This document shows positions 1 to 11,638 of a stretch of 64,000 nt of DNA, piece after piece. The translations under genes and the position numbers were made by a program. The stretch is taken from assembly GCF_024679095.1 (NCBI RefSeq), contig NC_066549.1:8327721-8391720 (forward strand), read 5' to 3'. Origin of the DNA: Eriocheir sinensis (Eukaryota; Arthropoda; Malacostraca; Decapoda; Varunidae). Under the pieces are notes generated by a model. That model was given only the letters and a program-made list of their open reading frames with translations. It did no database searches and was not told the DNA's origin. Numbering within the stretch: position 1 is the first letter of the stretch; the number at the start of each line of letters is the position of its first letter.

Positions 1-77
1 TGGAAAAAATATATATACAAAATGAACATTAAATAATGTAAATATGTATAAAAAAAATATATACAAAAAACACATAG
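1..77 (-). repeat. Satellite block 1, A-rich orientation (fragment)
   Basis: One and a half monomers in - orientation, cut by the window edge. The switch to + lies just before ATTATTTCATAGG near 78-90. Confidence 0.8.
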
Positions 78-1260
78 ATTATTTCATAGGTATTTTGTAT
101 ACATATTTTTATACTCATTTACATTATCTAATGTGTGTTTTGTATATATTTTTTTATGCAAATTAATTTTATGTGCATTTTTGTACATATATTTTTATAG
201 AAACTTAAAACGTTATTTTATGTGTATTTTGTATATGTTTTCTCATACAAATTTACATTATTTAATTAGTTTTTTGTTTATTTATTTTGATACGAGTGAC
301 TTGATTATTTGTGTATTTTGTAAATATTTTTTATACGTATTTACATTACTTAATGTGTATTTTGTTTATATATTTTTTTTACAAATTTACGTTATTATAT
401 GTGTATTTGTTAAAAATATTTTGAAACGAATTTACTTTATTTTATGTATTTTGTATATATTTCAATTCAAATTTAGCTTATTTTGTGTGTATTTTGTATA
501 TCTATTTTCATACAAATTTAATTACTTCTGTGTATTTTTGTATATAGTTTTATACAAATTTACGTTATTTTATGTGCATTTTGTATATTTATATTTATAC
601 AAATACACATTCTCTTATTGGTATTTTGTTTATTTATATTTATACGAATTTACATTATTTTATGTGTATTTTGTATACATTTTTGATTCGTATTTAATTA
701 ATTTTATTTGTATTTTGTATATATATATTTATAGAAATCTAAGTTATTTTATGTGTATTCGTATATATATTTTGAAACAAATTTACATTGTTTTATATGT
801 TTTTTGCATATCTATTTCAATACAAATTTACCTTATTGTATGTGCATTTTGTATATTTATTTTAATACAAATTCAAATATTTTATGTGTATTTTGGCATA
901 TATAATTTTATAAAAAATGCGTTATTTTATAGGTATTTTGCATCTTAGTTTTCATACAAATGTACATTATTTTATTAATATTCTGTGTATATATTTTGAT
1001 ACGATTTTATATTATACTATTTGTGTTTTGTATATATTTTTTATACATATTTTCATTATTTAATGTGTATTTTTTATATATATTTTATACAAATTAACGT
1101 TATTTTAAGTGTATTTGTTTATATAATTTCATTGAAATTTACATTATTTTAAGTGTATTTAGTATATGTATTTCAATACAAATTTACCTAATTTTATGTG
1201 TATTTTGTATATTTATTTTCATACAAATTTTAATTATTTTTGTGTTTTTTTGTATATACA
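78..1260 (+). repeat. Satellite block 2, T-rich orientation
   Basis: Starts with the rare monomer containing TTTCATAGGTATTTTG, runs through a class A first monomer (ATTCTCTTATTGG near 607) and ends at the recurrent junction GAGTAAATTTCTATG near 1265. Near-identical copies lie at about 29160-30346 and 31644-32829, with a partial copy at 47192-48105. The longest open frame here (133-948, 271 codons) is low-complexity repeat translation and is not called. Confidence 0.9.
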
Positions 1261-3555
1261 TATAGAGTAAATTTCTATGAAAATATATATTCAAAATACA
1301 TATAAAATTATGTAAATAAGTATAAAAATATATATATCAAATACACCTAAAAAAATGAAAATTCGTATCAAAATAAATAAACAAAATTCCGATAAAAGAA
1401 CGCATATTTGTAAGAAAATAAATATACAAAATTCACATAAAAATACGAAAATTTGAATAAAAATATATACAAAACAACAAAAAAGTAAATTTCAATTTGT
1501 ATGAAAATAGATATACAAAATACACATATAATTAGTTAAATTTGTATTTAAATACATGTACAAAATACACATAAAATAATGTAAATTTGTATGAAATGAA
1601 AACAAATTCACATAAAATAACGTACATTTGTATAAAATAGATATACAAAATATACATAGAATAATGTAAAATCGTATCAAAATAAATACACAGAATATCA
1701 ATAAAATAATGTAATTTTGTATGAAAATAAAGATGCAAAATACCCATAAAATAAAGCATATTTTTTTTTAAATACATATACAAGAATACACATAGAATAA
1801 TTAAACTTGTATTAAAATTAATATACAAAAAGCACGTACAATAAGGTAGATTTGTATTGAAAAAATATACAAAATGCACATAAAACAATGTATATTTGTT
1901 TCAAAATATATATACGAATACACATAAAATAACGTATATTTCTATAGAGTACAAAATACACATGAAATGACGTAAATACGTATAAAAATATATATACACA
2001 TTACACATTAAATAATGTAAATTCGCATCAAAATATATAAACAAAATATCAATAAAAGAATGTGTATTTGTATGAAAATAGATATACAAAATACACATAA
2101 AATATTGTGAATTTGTATAAAACTCTATTCAAAAAATACACAAAAATAATTTAAATTTGTATAAAAATATATATACAAAATACACATCAAACTAGTTAAA
2201 TTTCTATTGAAAAACATATACAAAATACACATAAAATAATATAAATTTGAATGAAAATATATAAAGAAATACACTTAAAATAACGTAAATTTGTATGAAA
2301 TATATATATAAAATACACATTAAATAATGTAAATATGTATAAAAAAATATATACAAAACACAAATAGAATAATGTAAAATAGTATCAAAATAAATACACA
2401 GAATATTAATAAAATAATGTAAATTTATATGAAAATAAAGATGCAAAATACCCATAAAACAACGAATTTTTTATGAAAATATATATACCAAAATACACAT
2501 AAAATATTTAAATTTGTATTACAATAAATATACAAAATGCACATACAATAAGGTAAATTTGTATTGAAATAGATATGCAAAATACACATAAAACAATGTA
2601 AATTTATTTCAAAATATATACACGAATACACATAAAATAACGTAGATTTCTATAAAAATATATATACAAAATACACATAAAATGAAGTAAATACGTATAA
2701 GAAAATGTATACAAAATACACATAAAACAATGTAAATTCGTATCAAAATAAATAAACTAAATGCCAATAAAAGAATGTTTACTTGTATAAATATAAATAT
2801 ACAAAATACACATAAAATAACGTAAAATTATATAAAACTATATACAAAAATAAACAAAAATAATTAAATTTGTATGAAAATAGATATACAAAAGACACAT
2901 AAAATAAGATAAATTTGAATTGAAATAAATATAGAAAATACATAAAATAATGTAAATTTGTATCAAAATATATATTCAAATACACATATAATAACGTAAA
3001 TTTGTATAAAAATATATAAACAAAATACACATTAAATAATGTAAATATGTATAAAAGATATGTACGTAATGTAGAAATTTATAAAATTAAAGATGCAAAA
3101 TACCCATAAAATAACTCATATTAAAAAAAATATATATACAAACATTAAATAAATAATTGAATTTGTGTTAAAATAATATATACAAAATACACATAGAATA
3201 AGGTAGATTTTTATTGAAATAGATATGCAAAAAACACATGAAATAATGAAATTTTTATCAAAATATATACGAATACACACAATAAAATTACGTAAATTTT
3301 TATTAAAATATATATACAAAAAACACATAAAATAAAGTAAATACATAGAAAAATATATATACAAAATACACATAAAATAATGTAAATTCGTATCAAAATA
3401 AATAAACAAAATTTCCTCTAAAAGAATGTATATTTGTAGGAAAATATATATACAAAATACAAATAAAATAACAAAAATTTGTATAAAAATATATACAAAA
3501 ATACACAAAAATAATTTTAATTTGTTTGAAAATAGATATGCAAAATACACATGAA
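1261..3555 (-). repeat. Satellite block 3, A-rich orientation, C-B-A-D order
   Basis: Class-marking monomers appear in the order C (AAAGAACG near 1400), B (near 2060), A (near 2770) and D (CCTCTAAAAG near 3417), which is D-A-B-C on the minus strand. The interval lengths (about 660, 710, 650) match those of block 10. About 2.1 kb of this block is an inverted copy of 9478-11633. Confidence 0.9.
1400..3550 (-). repeat. Inverted repeat arm 1, about 2.1 kb (partner 9478-11633)
   Basis: Coordinates of matching points sum to about 13028 at both ends. The reading frame at 1492-1701 on the minus strand and 11323-11532 on the plus strand translates identically, showing very high similarity. Confidence 0.9.
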
Positions 3556-4858
3556 ATGTTTTTTCATATCTATTTCAATAAAAATCTACCTTATTGTATG
3601 TGTATTTTGTATATTTATTTTAATACAAATTCAATTATTTTATGTGTATTTTTGTATATATATTTTTTTTAATATGAGTTATTTTATGGGTATTTTGCAT
3701 CTTTAATTTTATAAATTTTTACATTACGTACATATCTTTTATACGTATTTACATTATTTAATGTGTATTTTGTTTATATATTTTTATACAAATTTACGTT
3801 ATTGTGTATTTGAATATATATTTTGATACAAATTTACATTATTTTATGTATTTTCTATATTTATTTCAATTCAAATTTAGCTTATTTTATGTGTCTTTTG
3901 TATATCTATTTTCATTCAAATTTAATTATTTTTGTTTATTTTTGTATATAGTTTTATACAATTTTACGCTATTTTATGTATTTTCTATATTTATTTCAAT
4001 TCACATTCTTTTATTGGCATTTAGTTTATTTATTTTGATACGAGTTTACATTATTTTATGTGTATTTTGTATACATTTTCTTATACGTATTTACTTAATT
4101 TTATGTGTATTTTGTATATGTATTTTTATAGAAATCTACGTTATTTTATGTGTATTTGTATATATATTTTGAAACAAATTTACATTATTTTATATGTATT
4201 TTGTATATCTATTTCAATACAAATTTACCTTATTGTATGTGCATTTTGTATATTTATTTTAATACAAGTTCAAATATTTTATGTGTATTTTGGTATCAAT
4301 AATTTTTAAAAAAATGCGTTATTTTATAGGTATTTTGCATACAAATTTACATTATTTTATTAATATTCTCTGTATATATTTTGATACGATTTTACATTAT
4401 TCTCTTTGTGTTTTGTATATATATTTTTTATACATATTTACATTATTTAATGTGTATTTTGTATATATATTTCATACAAATTTACGTTATTATATGTGTA
4501 TTTGTTTATATATTTTCTTTCAAATTTACATTATTTTATGTGTATTTTGTATATGTATTTCAATACAAATTAACCTAATTTTTTCTGTATTTTGTATATT
4601 TCTTTTCATACAAATTTAAATTATTTTTGTGTATTTTTGTATATAGTTTTATACAAATTTAGGTTATTTTACGTACGCATTTACATTATTTAATGTGTGT
4701 TTTGTATATATATTTTCATCACACTAAATTATTTACGTTCATTTTGGACATATATTTTATAAAATTATATAGCGTTAATTTATATGTGTTTGAAAGAAAT
4801 CATACAAAATTACATTATTTTATTGATATTTTATTTAGTTTGATACGAATTACATGAT
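3556..4858 (+). repeat. Satellite block 4, T-rich orientation
   Basis: Begins in the middle of a D-to-A 16-mer and contains a class A marker (TTTTATTGGCATTTAG near 4008). About 1.05 kb of it (3570-4650) is the reverse complement of 2160-3240 in the preceding block, forming a fold-back pair about 330 bp apart. The last 250 bp has the ACGTACGCATTTAC variant also seen near 37073 and 41630. Confidence 0.88.
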
Positions 4859-4985
4859 TAAATAATGTAAATTTGAATGTACATATATATACGTATACAT
4901 TAAAATAATGTAAATTTGTTTATATATTTTTAAACAAATTATTTTATGTATTTTGTATATATATCAAATCAAATAATTTTCATAT
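4859..4985. repeat. Satellite blocks 5 and 6, two very short flips
   Basis: About 55 bp in - orientation (AATAATGTAAATTTG near 4862) is followed by about 70 bp in + orientation (TTTTATGTATTTTG near 4933). The next block is - again. Monomers are truncated at each switch. Confidence 0.7.
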
Positions 4986-6477
4986 CAAAATAAATACATT
5001 TCATACAATAATGTAAATTTGTATTAAAATAAATATCCAAAATTCCCATAAAATAGCGCATTTTTTATAAAAATATATATAACAAAATACATATAAAATA
5101 TTTAAATTTGTATTGAAATAAATATACAAAATGCACATACAATAAGGTAAAATTGTATTGAAAGAGATATGCAAAATACATATAAAACAATGTAAATTTG
5201 TTTCAAAATATACATACGAATACACATAAAATAACGTAGATTTCTATAAAAATATATATACAAAATACACATGAAATTATGTACATACGTATATAAATAT
5301 TTATAGAAAATATATACAAAATACATATAGAATAATGTAAAATCGTATCAATATAAATAAACAGAATATAAATAAAATAATATAAATGTGTATGAAAATA
5401 AAGATGAAAAATACCCATAAAATAACGCATATTTTCATAATAAATATATATAGAAAAATACACATAAAATAATTAAATATGTATTAAAATAAATATACAA
5501 AATGCATACAATAAGGTAAATTTGTATTGAAAAATATGCAAAATACACATAAAACAGTGTAAATTTATCTCAAAATCTATATACGAATACAAATAAAACG
5601 TAGATTTCTATAAAAATATATATACAAAATACACATCAAATGATGTAAACACGTATAAAATATTTATATAAAATACACATAAAATAATGTAAATTGATTC
5701 AAAATAAATAAACACAATATCAATAAAAGAATGTGTATTTGTATAAATATAGATATTCAAAATACATATACAAAATAAACATAAAATAAGGAAAATTTGT
5801 AATTAAATAAATGTACAAAATATACATAAAATAATTTAAATTTGTATGAAAATATATATACAAATAAACATAAAATAACATGAATTTATATAAAAATACA
5901 TATTTAAAATAAACATTAAATAATGTAAATGCGTATAAAAATATATATACAAAGTACATAAAAAATAATGTAAATTCGTATCAAAATAAATCAACAAAAT
6001 ATTAATAAAATAATATATATTTGAATGAAAATAAATTGACAAAATACACATAACATAAGTAGAATTTGTATTAAAATATATAGAAAGACATATAAAATAA
6101 TTTAAGTTTGTATTAAAATAAATATACAAAATACATAAAACTAGGTAAATTTCTATTGAAATGTATATACAAAATACATATAAAATATTGTAAATTTTTT
6201 CAAAATATATAAACAAATACACATAAAATAACGTAGATTTGTATGAAAATATATACAAAATACACATAAAATAATGTAAATACGTATAAAAATGAATGCA
6301 GAACATCAATAAAATAATGTAAATTTGTATGAAAATAAATAAATACAAAAAAAAATAAAGCATATGTTTATAAAATAAAGATACAAAACATCGAATAATT
6401 AAATTTATATAAAATTAATATACAAAATGCGTATATAATAAGGTAAATTTGTATTGAAAAATATGCAACATACATAC
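4986..6477 (-). repeat. Satellite block 7, A-rich orientation
   Basis: Contains a class A-like marker (AAAAGAATG near 5728) and then the monomers ending in AAAATAATATATATTTGAATG near 6000, also seen near 19680. The 5720-5960 part corresponds to the reverse complement of 15345-15600. It ends at the recurrent ATATGCAACAT junction near 6465. Confidence 0.87.
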
Positions 6478-8100
6478 AAATTTATGTATTTTGTATATTT
6501 ATTTTGACGAATTACATGATTATATGTGTATTTTGTACACATTTTTATAAATTGAAATTATTCAATGTGTATTTTGTTTATATATTTTCATACAAATTTA
6601 CGTTATTATATGTGTATTTGTATAAATATTTTGATACAAATTTACTTTATTTCATATATTTTGTATATATATTTCAATTCAAATTTATTTGTGTGTATTT
6701 TCTATATATTTTCATACAAATTAAAATACTTCTGTGTATTTTTGTATATAGTTTTATATAAATTTACGTTATTTTATGTGTATTTTGTATATTTATATTT
6801 ATACAAATACACATTCTTTTATTGGTATTTTGTATATTTATTTTGAAACGAATTTACATTATTTTATGTGTATTTTGTATACATTTTTTTATACGTATTT
6901 ACTTCATTTTATGTGTATTTTGTATATATATTTTTATAGAAATCTACGTTATTTTATGTGTATTCGTATATATATTTTTAAACAAATTTACATTGTTTTA
7001 TATGTATTTTGCATATCTATTTCAATACAAATTTACCTTATTGTATGTGTTTTTTTTATTTTTTTTAATTCAAATTTAATTTTTTTATGTGTATTTTGGT
7101 ATATATATTTTATAAGAAATGCGTTATTTTATGGGAATTTTGCATCTTTATTTTCATTCAAATTTACATTATTTTATTAATATTCTGTGTATTTATTTTG
7201 ATACGATTTTACATTATTCTATTTGTTTTTGTATATATTTTTTATACATATTTACATTATTTAATGTGTATTTTGTATATATATTTCATACAAATTTAGG
7301 TTATCTATGTGTATTTTGTATATCTATTTCATACAAATACACATTCTTTTCATGATATTTTGTTTATTTATTTTGACGCAAATTTACAGTATTTAATATG
7401 TATTTTGTATATATATTTTTATACGTATTTGCATCATTTCATGTGTATTTTGTATATATATTTCTATAGAAATCAACGTTATTTTATGTGTATTCGTATA
7501 TATATATTTTGAAACAAATTTACATTGTTTTATATGTATTTTTGAATTTCTCTTTCAATACAAACTTACCTTATTGTATATGCATTTTGTATATTAATTT
7601 TAATACAAATTTAAATATTTTATGTGTATTTTTGTATATGTATTTTAAAAAAATGCTTTATTTTATGGGAATTTTGCATCTTTATTTTCATACAAATTTA
7701 AATTATTTTATTGTTATTCTAAGTACTTATTTTGATACGATTTTACATTATTCTATTTATTTTTTGTATATATTTTTTTTATACACATTTACATTATTTA
7801 ATGTATATCTTGCATATATATTTTATACAAATTTACGTTATTTAAGTGTATTTGTTTATATATATTCATTCAAATTTACATTATTTTATGTGTATTTTGT
7901 ATATGTATTTCAATACAAATTTACCTAGTTTTATGTGTTTTTTGTATATTTCTTTTCATACAAATTTTAATTATTTTTGTGTATTTTTGTATATAGTTTT
8001 ATACAAATTTAGGTTATTTCATGTACGCATTTACATTATTTAATGTGTTTTGTATATATATTTTAATGCAAATTTACTTTTTTTTATGTGCATTTTTGTA
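6478..8100 (+). repeat. Satellite block 8, T-rich orientation, A then B
   Basis: Starts with the ACATGATTATATGTG monomer, then class A (near 6812) and a B variant with TTTTCATGATATTTTG (near 7342). The A-to-B distance is about 530 bp, roughly four monomers short of the full 716 bp, so part of the 16-mer is deleted. The same shortened spacing occurs in block 13 (about 18870 to 19395). Confidence 0.88.
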
Positions 8101-8466
8101 AGTTTGTATTGAAATAGATATGCAAAATACATATAAAAATGTAAATTTGTTTCAAAATATATATGAATACACATAAAATAACGTAGATTTCTATAAAATA
8201 TATACAAAATACACATAAAATGAAATAAACACGTATAAAAAATGAATACAAAATACATAAAATAATGTAAAATCGTATCAAAATAAATAAACAAAATACC
8301 AATAAAAGAATGTGTATTTGTATAAATATAAATATACAAAATACACATAAAATATCGTAAATTTGTATAAAACTATAAACAAAAATACACAGAAGTAATT
8401 AAATAAATAAATGTTAAATAATGTAAATGCGTATAAAAATATATATACAAAGTACATATAAAATAA
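8101..8466 (-). repeat. Satellite block 9, A-rich orientation
   Basis: About eight monomers, with an A marker (AAAAGAATG near 8307). Both flanking junctions are of types I did not find elsewhere in the window. Confidence 0.82.
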
Positions 8467-11400
8467 TACAAATTTAATTATTCTATGAGTATTTTTGTAT
8501 ATGTAATTTCATAAAAAAATGCTTTATTTTATGAGTATTTTGCATCTTTATTTTCATACAAATTTACTTTATTTTATTGATATTCTGTGTATATATTTTG
8601 ATACGATTTTACATTATTCTATGTATATTTTGTATATATATTTCATACAAATGAACGTTATTTTATGTGAATTTGTTTTCATTTCATACAAATTTACATT
8701 ATTTCATGTGTATTTTGTACATGTATTTAAATCCAAATTTAACTAATTATATGTATATTATGTATATCTATTTTCATACAAATCGAAATTAATTTTGTGT
8801 ATTTTAGTATATATTTTTTTTCAAATTTTCCTAATTTTATGTGTATTTTGTATATTTATTTTCCTACAAATATACGTTCTTTTATCGAAATTTTGTTTAT
8901 TTATTTTGATACGAATTTTCATTATTTTAGGTGTATGTGATATATATATTTTTATACTTATTTACATAATTTTATATGTATTTTGAATATATATTTTCAT
9001 AGAAATTTACTCTATTTTATGTGTGTTCGTATGTATATTTTGATACAAATTTACATTATTTATGTGTATTTCGCATATCTATTTCAATACAAATTTTCTT
9101 TATTGTATGTGCCTTTTGTATATTTATTTTGATACAAATTTAATTATTTTATGTGTATTTTTGTATGTATATTTTTAAACAAATATGCGTTATTATATGG
9201 GTATTTTGCATCTTTATTTTCATACAAATTTACATTATTTTATTGATAGTCTGTTTATTTATTTTGATACGATTTTACGTTATTCTGTGTATTTTGTATA
9301 TATATTTTTAGACATATTTACATTATTTAATGTATATTTTGTATGTATATTTTATGGAAATTTACGTTATCTTATGTGTATTTGTTTATATATTTTCATA
9401 CAAATTTACATTATTTTATGTGTATTTTGTATATGTATTTCAAAAAAAATTTGCCTAATTTCATGTGTATTTTGCATATCTATTTTCAAACAAATTTAAA
9501 TTATTTTTTGTGTATTTTTGTATATATTTTTATACAAATTTTTGTTATTTTATTTGTATTTTGTATATATATTTTCCTACAAATATACTTTCTTTTAGAG
9601 GAAATTTTGTTTATTTATTTTGATACGAATTTACATTATTTTATGTGTATTTTGTATATATATTTTTCTATGTATTTACATTATTTTATGTGTATTTTGT
9701 ATACATATTTTCATAAAAATTTACGTAATTTTATTGTGTGTATTCGTATATATTTTGATAAAAAATTTCATTATTTTATGTGTTTTTTGCATATCTATTT
9801 AAATAAAAATCTACCTTATTGTATGTGTATTTTGTATATTTATTTTAACACATTTCAATTATTTAATGTGAATTTTTGTATATATATTTTTTTTAAATAT
9901 GAGTTATTTTATGGGTATTTTGCATCTTTAATTTTATAAATTTTTACATTACGTACATATCTTTTATACGTATTTACATTATTTAATGTGTATTTTGTTT
10001 ATATATTTTTATACAAATTTACGTTATTATATGTGTATTTGTATATATATTTTGATACAAATTTACATTATTTTATGTATTTACTATATTTATTTAATTC
10101 AAATTTAGTTTATTTTATGTGTCTTTTGTATATCTATTTTCATACAAATTAAATTATTTTTGTTTATTTTTGTATATAGTTTTATACAATTTTACGTTAT
10201 TTTATGTGTATTTTGTATATTTATATTTATACAAGTAAACATTCTTTTATTGGCATTTAGTTTATTTATTTTGATACGAATTTACATTATTTTATGTGTA
10301 TTTTGTATACATTTTCTTATACGTATTTACTTCATTTTATGTGTATTTTGTGTATATATTTTTATAGAAATCTACGTTATTTTATGTGTATTCGTATATA
10401 TATTTTGAAACAAATTTACATTGTTTTATGTGTATTTTGCATATCTATTTCAATACAAATTTACCTTATTGTATGTGCATTTTGTATATTTATTGTAATA
10501 CAAATTTAAATATTTTATGTGTATTTTGGTATATATATTTTCATAAAAAATGCGTTGTTTTATGGGTATTTTACATCTTTATTTTCATACAAATATACAT
10601 TATTTTATTAATATTCTGTGTATTTATTTTGATACTATTTTACATTATTCTATTTGTGTTTTGTATATATTTTTTTATACATATTTACATTATTTAATGT
10701 GTATTTTCTATATATATTTCATACAAATTTACGTTATTTTAAGTGTATTTGTTTATATATTTTCATTCAAATTTACCTTATTTTATGTGTATTTTGTATA
10801 TGTATTTCAATAGAAATTTAACTAGTTTTATGTGTATTTTGTATATATATTTTTATACAAATTTAAATTATTTTTTGTGTATTTTTGTATAGAGTTTTAT
10901 ACAAATTTACAATATTTTATGTGTATTTTGTATATCTATTTTCATACAAATACAAATTCTTTTATTGATATTTTGTTTATTTATTTTGATGCGAATTTAC
11001 ATTATTTAATGTGTATTGTGTATATATATTTTTATACGTATTTACGTCATTTCATGTGTATTTTGTATATATATTTCTATAGAAATATACGTTATTTTAT
11101 GTGTATTCGTATATATATTTTGAAACAAATATACATTGTTTTATGTGCATTTTGTATATTTTTTCAATACAAATTTACCTTATTGTACGTGCATTTTGTA
11201 TATTAATTTTAATACAAATTTAATTATTCTATGTGTATTCTTGTATATGTATTTTTTAAAAAATATGCTTTATTTTATGGGTATTTTGCATCTTTATTTT
11301 CATACAAAATTACATTATTTTATTGATATTCTGTGTATTTATTTTGATACGATTTTACATTATTCTATGTATATTTTGTATATCTATTTTATACAAATGT

Positions 11401-11638
11401 ACGTTATTTTATGTGAATTTGTTTTCATTTCATACAAATTTACATTATTTTATGTGTATTTTGTACATGTATTTAAATACAAATTTAACTAATTATATGT
11501 GTATTTTGTATATCTATTTTCATACAAATTGAGATTTATTTTTTTGTTTTTTTGTATATATTTTTATTCAAATTTTCGTAATTTTATGTGTATTTTGTAT
11601 ATTTATTTTACTACAAATATACGTTCTTTTGTATATAC
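8467..11638 (+). repeat. Satellite block 10, T-rich; best C-D-A-B super-unit
   Basis: The clearest view of the top level of order. Class markers occur at about 8876 (C, TTATCGAAATTTTG), 9588 (D, TTAGAGGAAATTTTG), 10241 (A, TTGGCATTTAG), 10957 (B, TTGATATTTTG) and the start of the next C near 11625. The super-unit is therefore about 2.75 kb. The block ends in a perfect 16-bp palindrome TTTTGTATATACAAAA at 11627-11642, where orientation flips. Confidence 0.92.
9478..11633 (+). repeat. Inverted repeat arm 2, about 2.1 kb (partner 1400-3550)
   Basis: Reverse-complement partner of 1400-3550, with a spacer of about 5.9 kb of mixed-orientation satellite. Confidence 0.9.

Noticed and set aside
133..948. 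Open reading frame of 271 codons that could be read as a multi-pass membrane protein
   Set aside because: Hydrophobicity comes from T-rich codons of the satellite. Homologous sequence at 29160 and 31644 is interrupted at other points.
9478..11633. Foldback transposon based on the long inverted repeats
   Set aside because: Arms are ordinary satellite units, arm ends are not conserved between different inverted pairs, and the spacer is also satellite.
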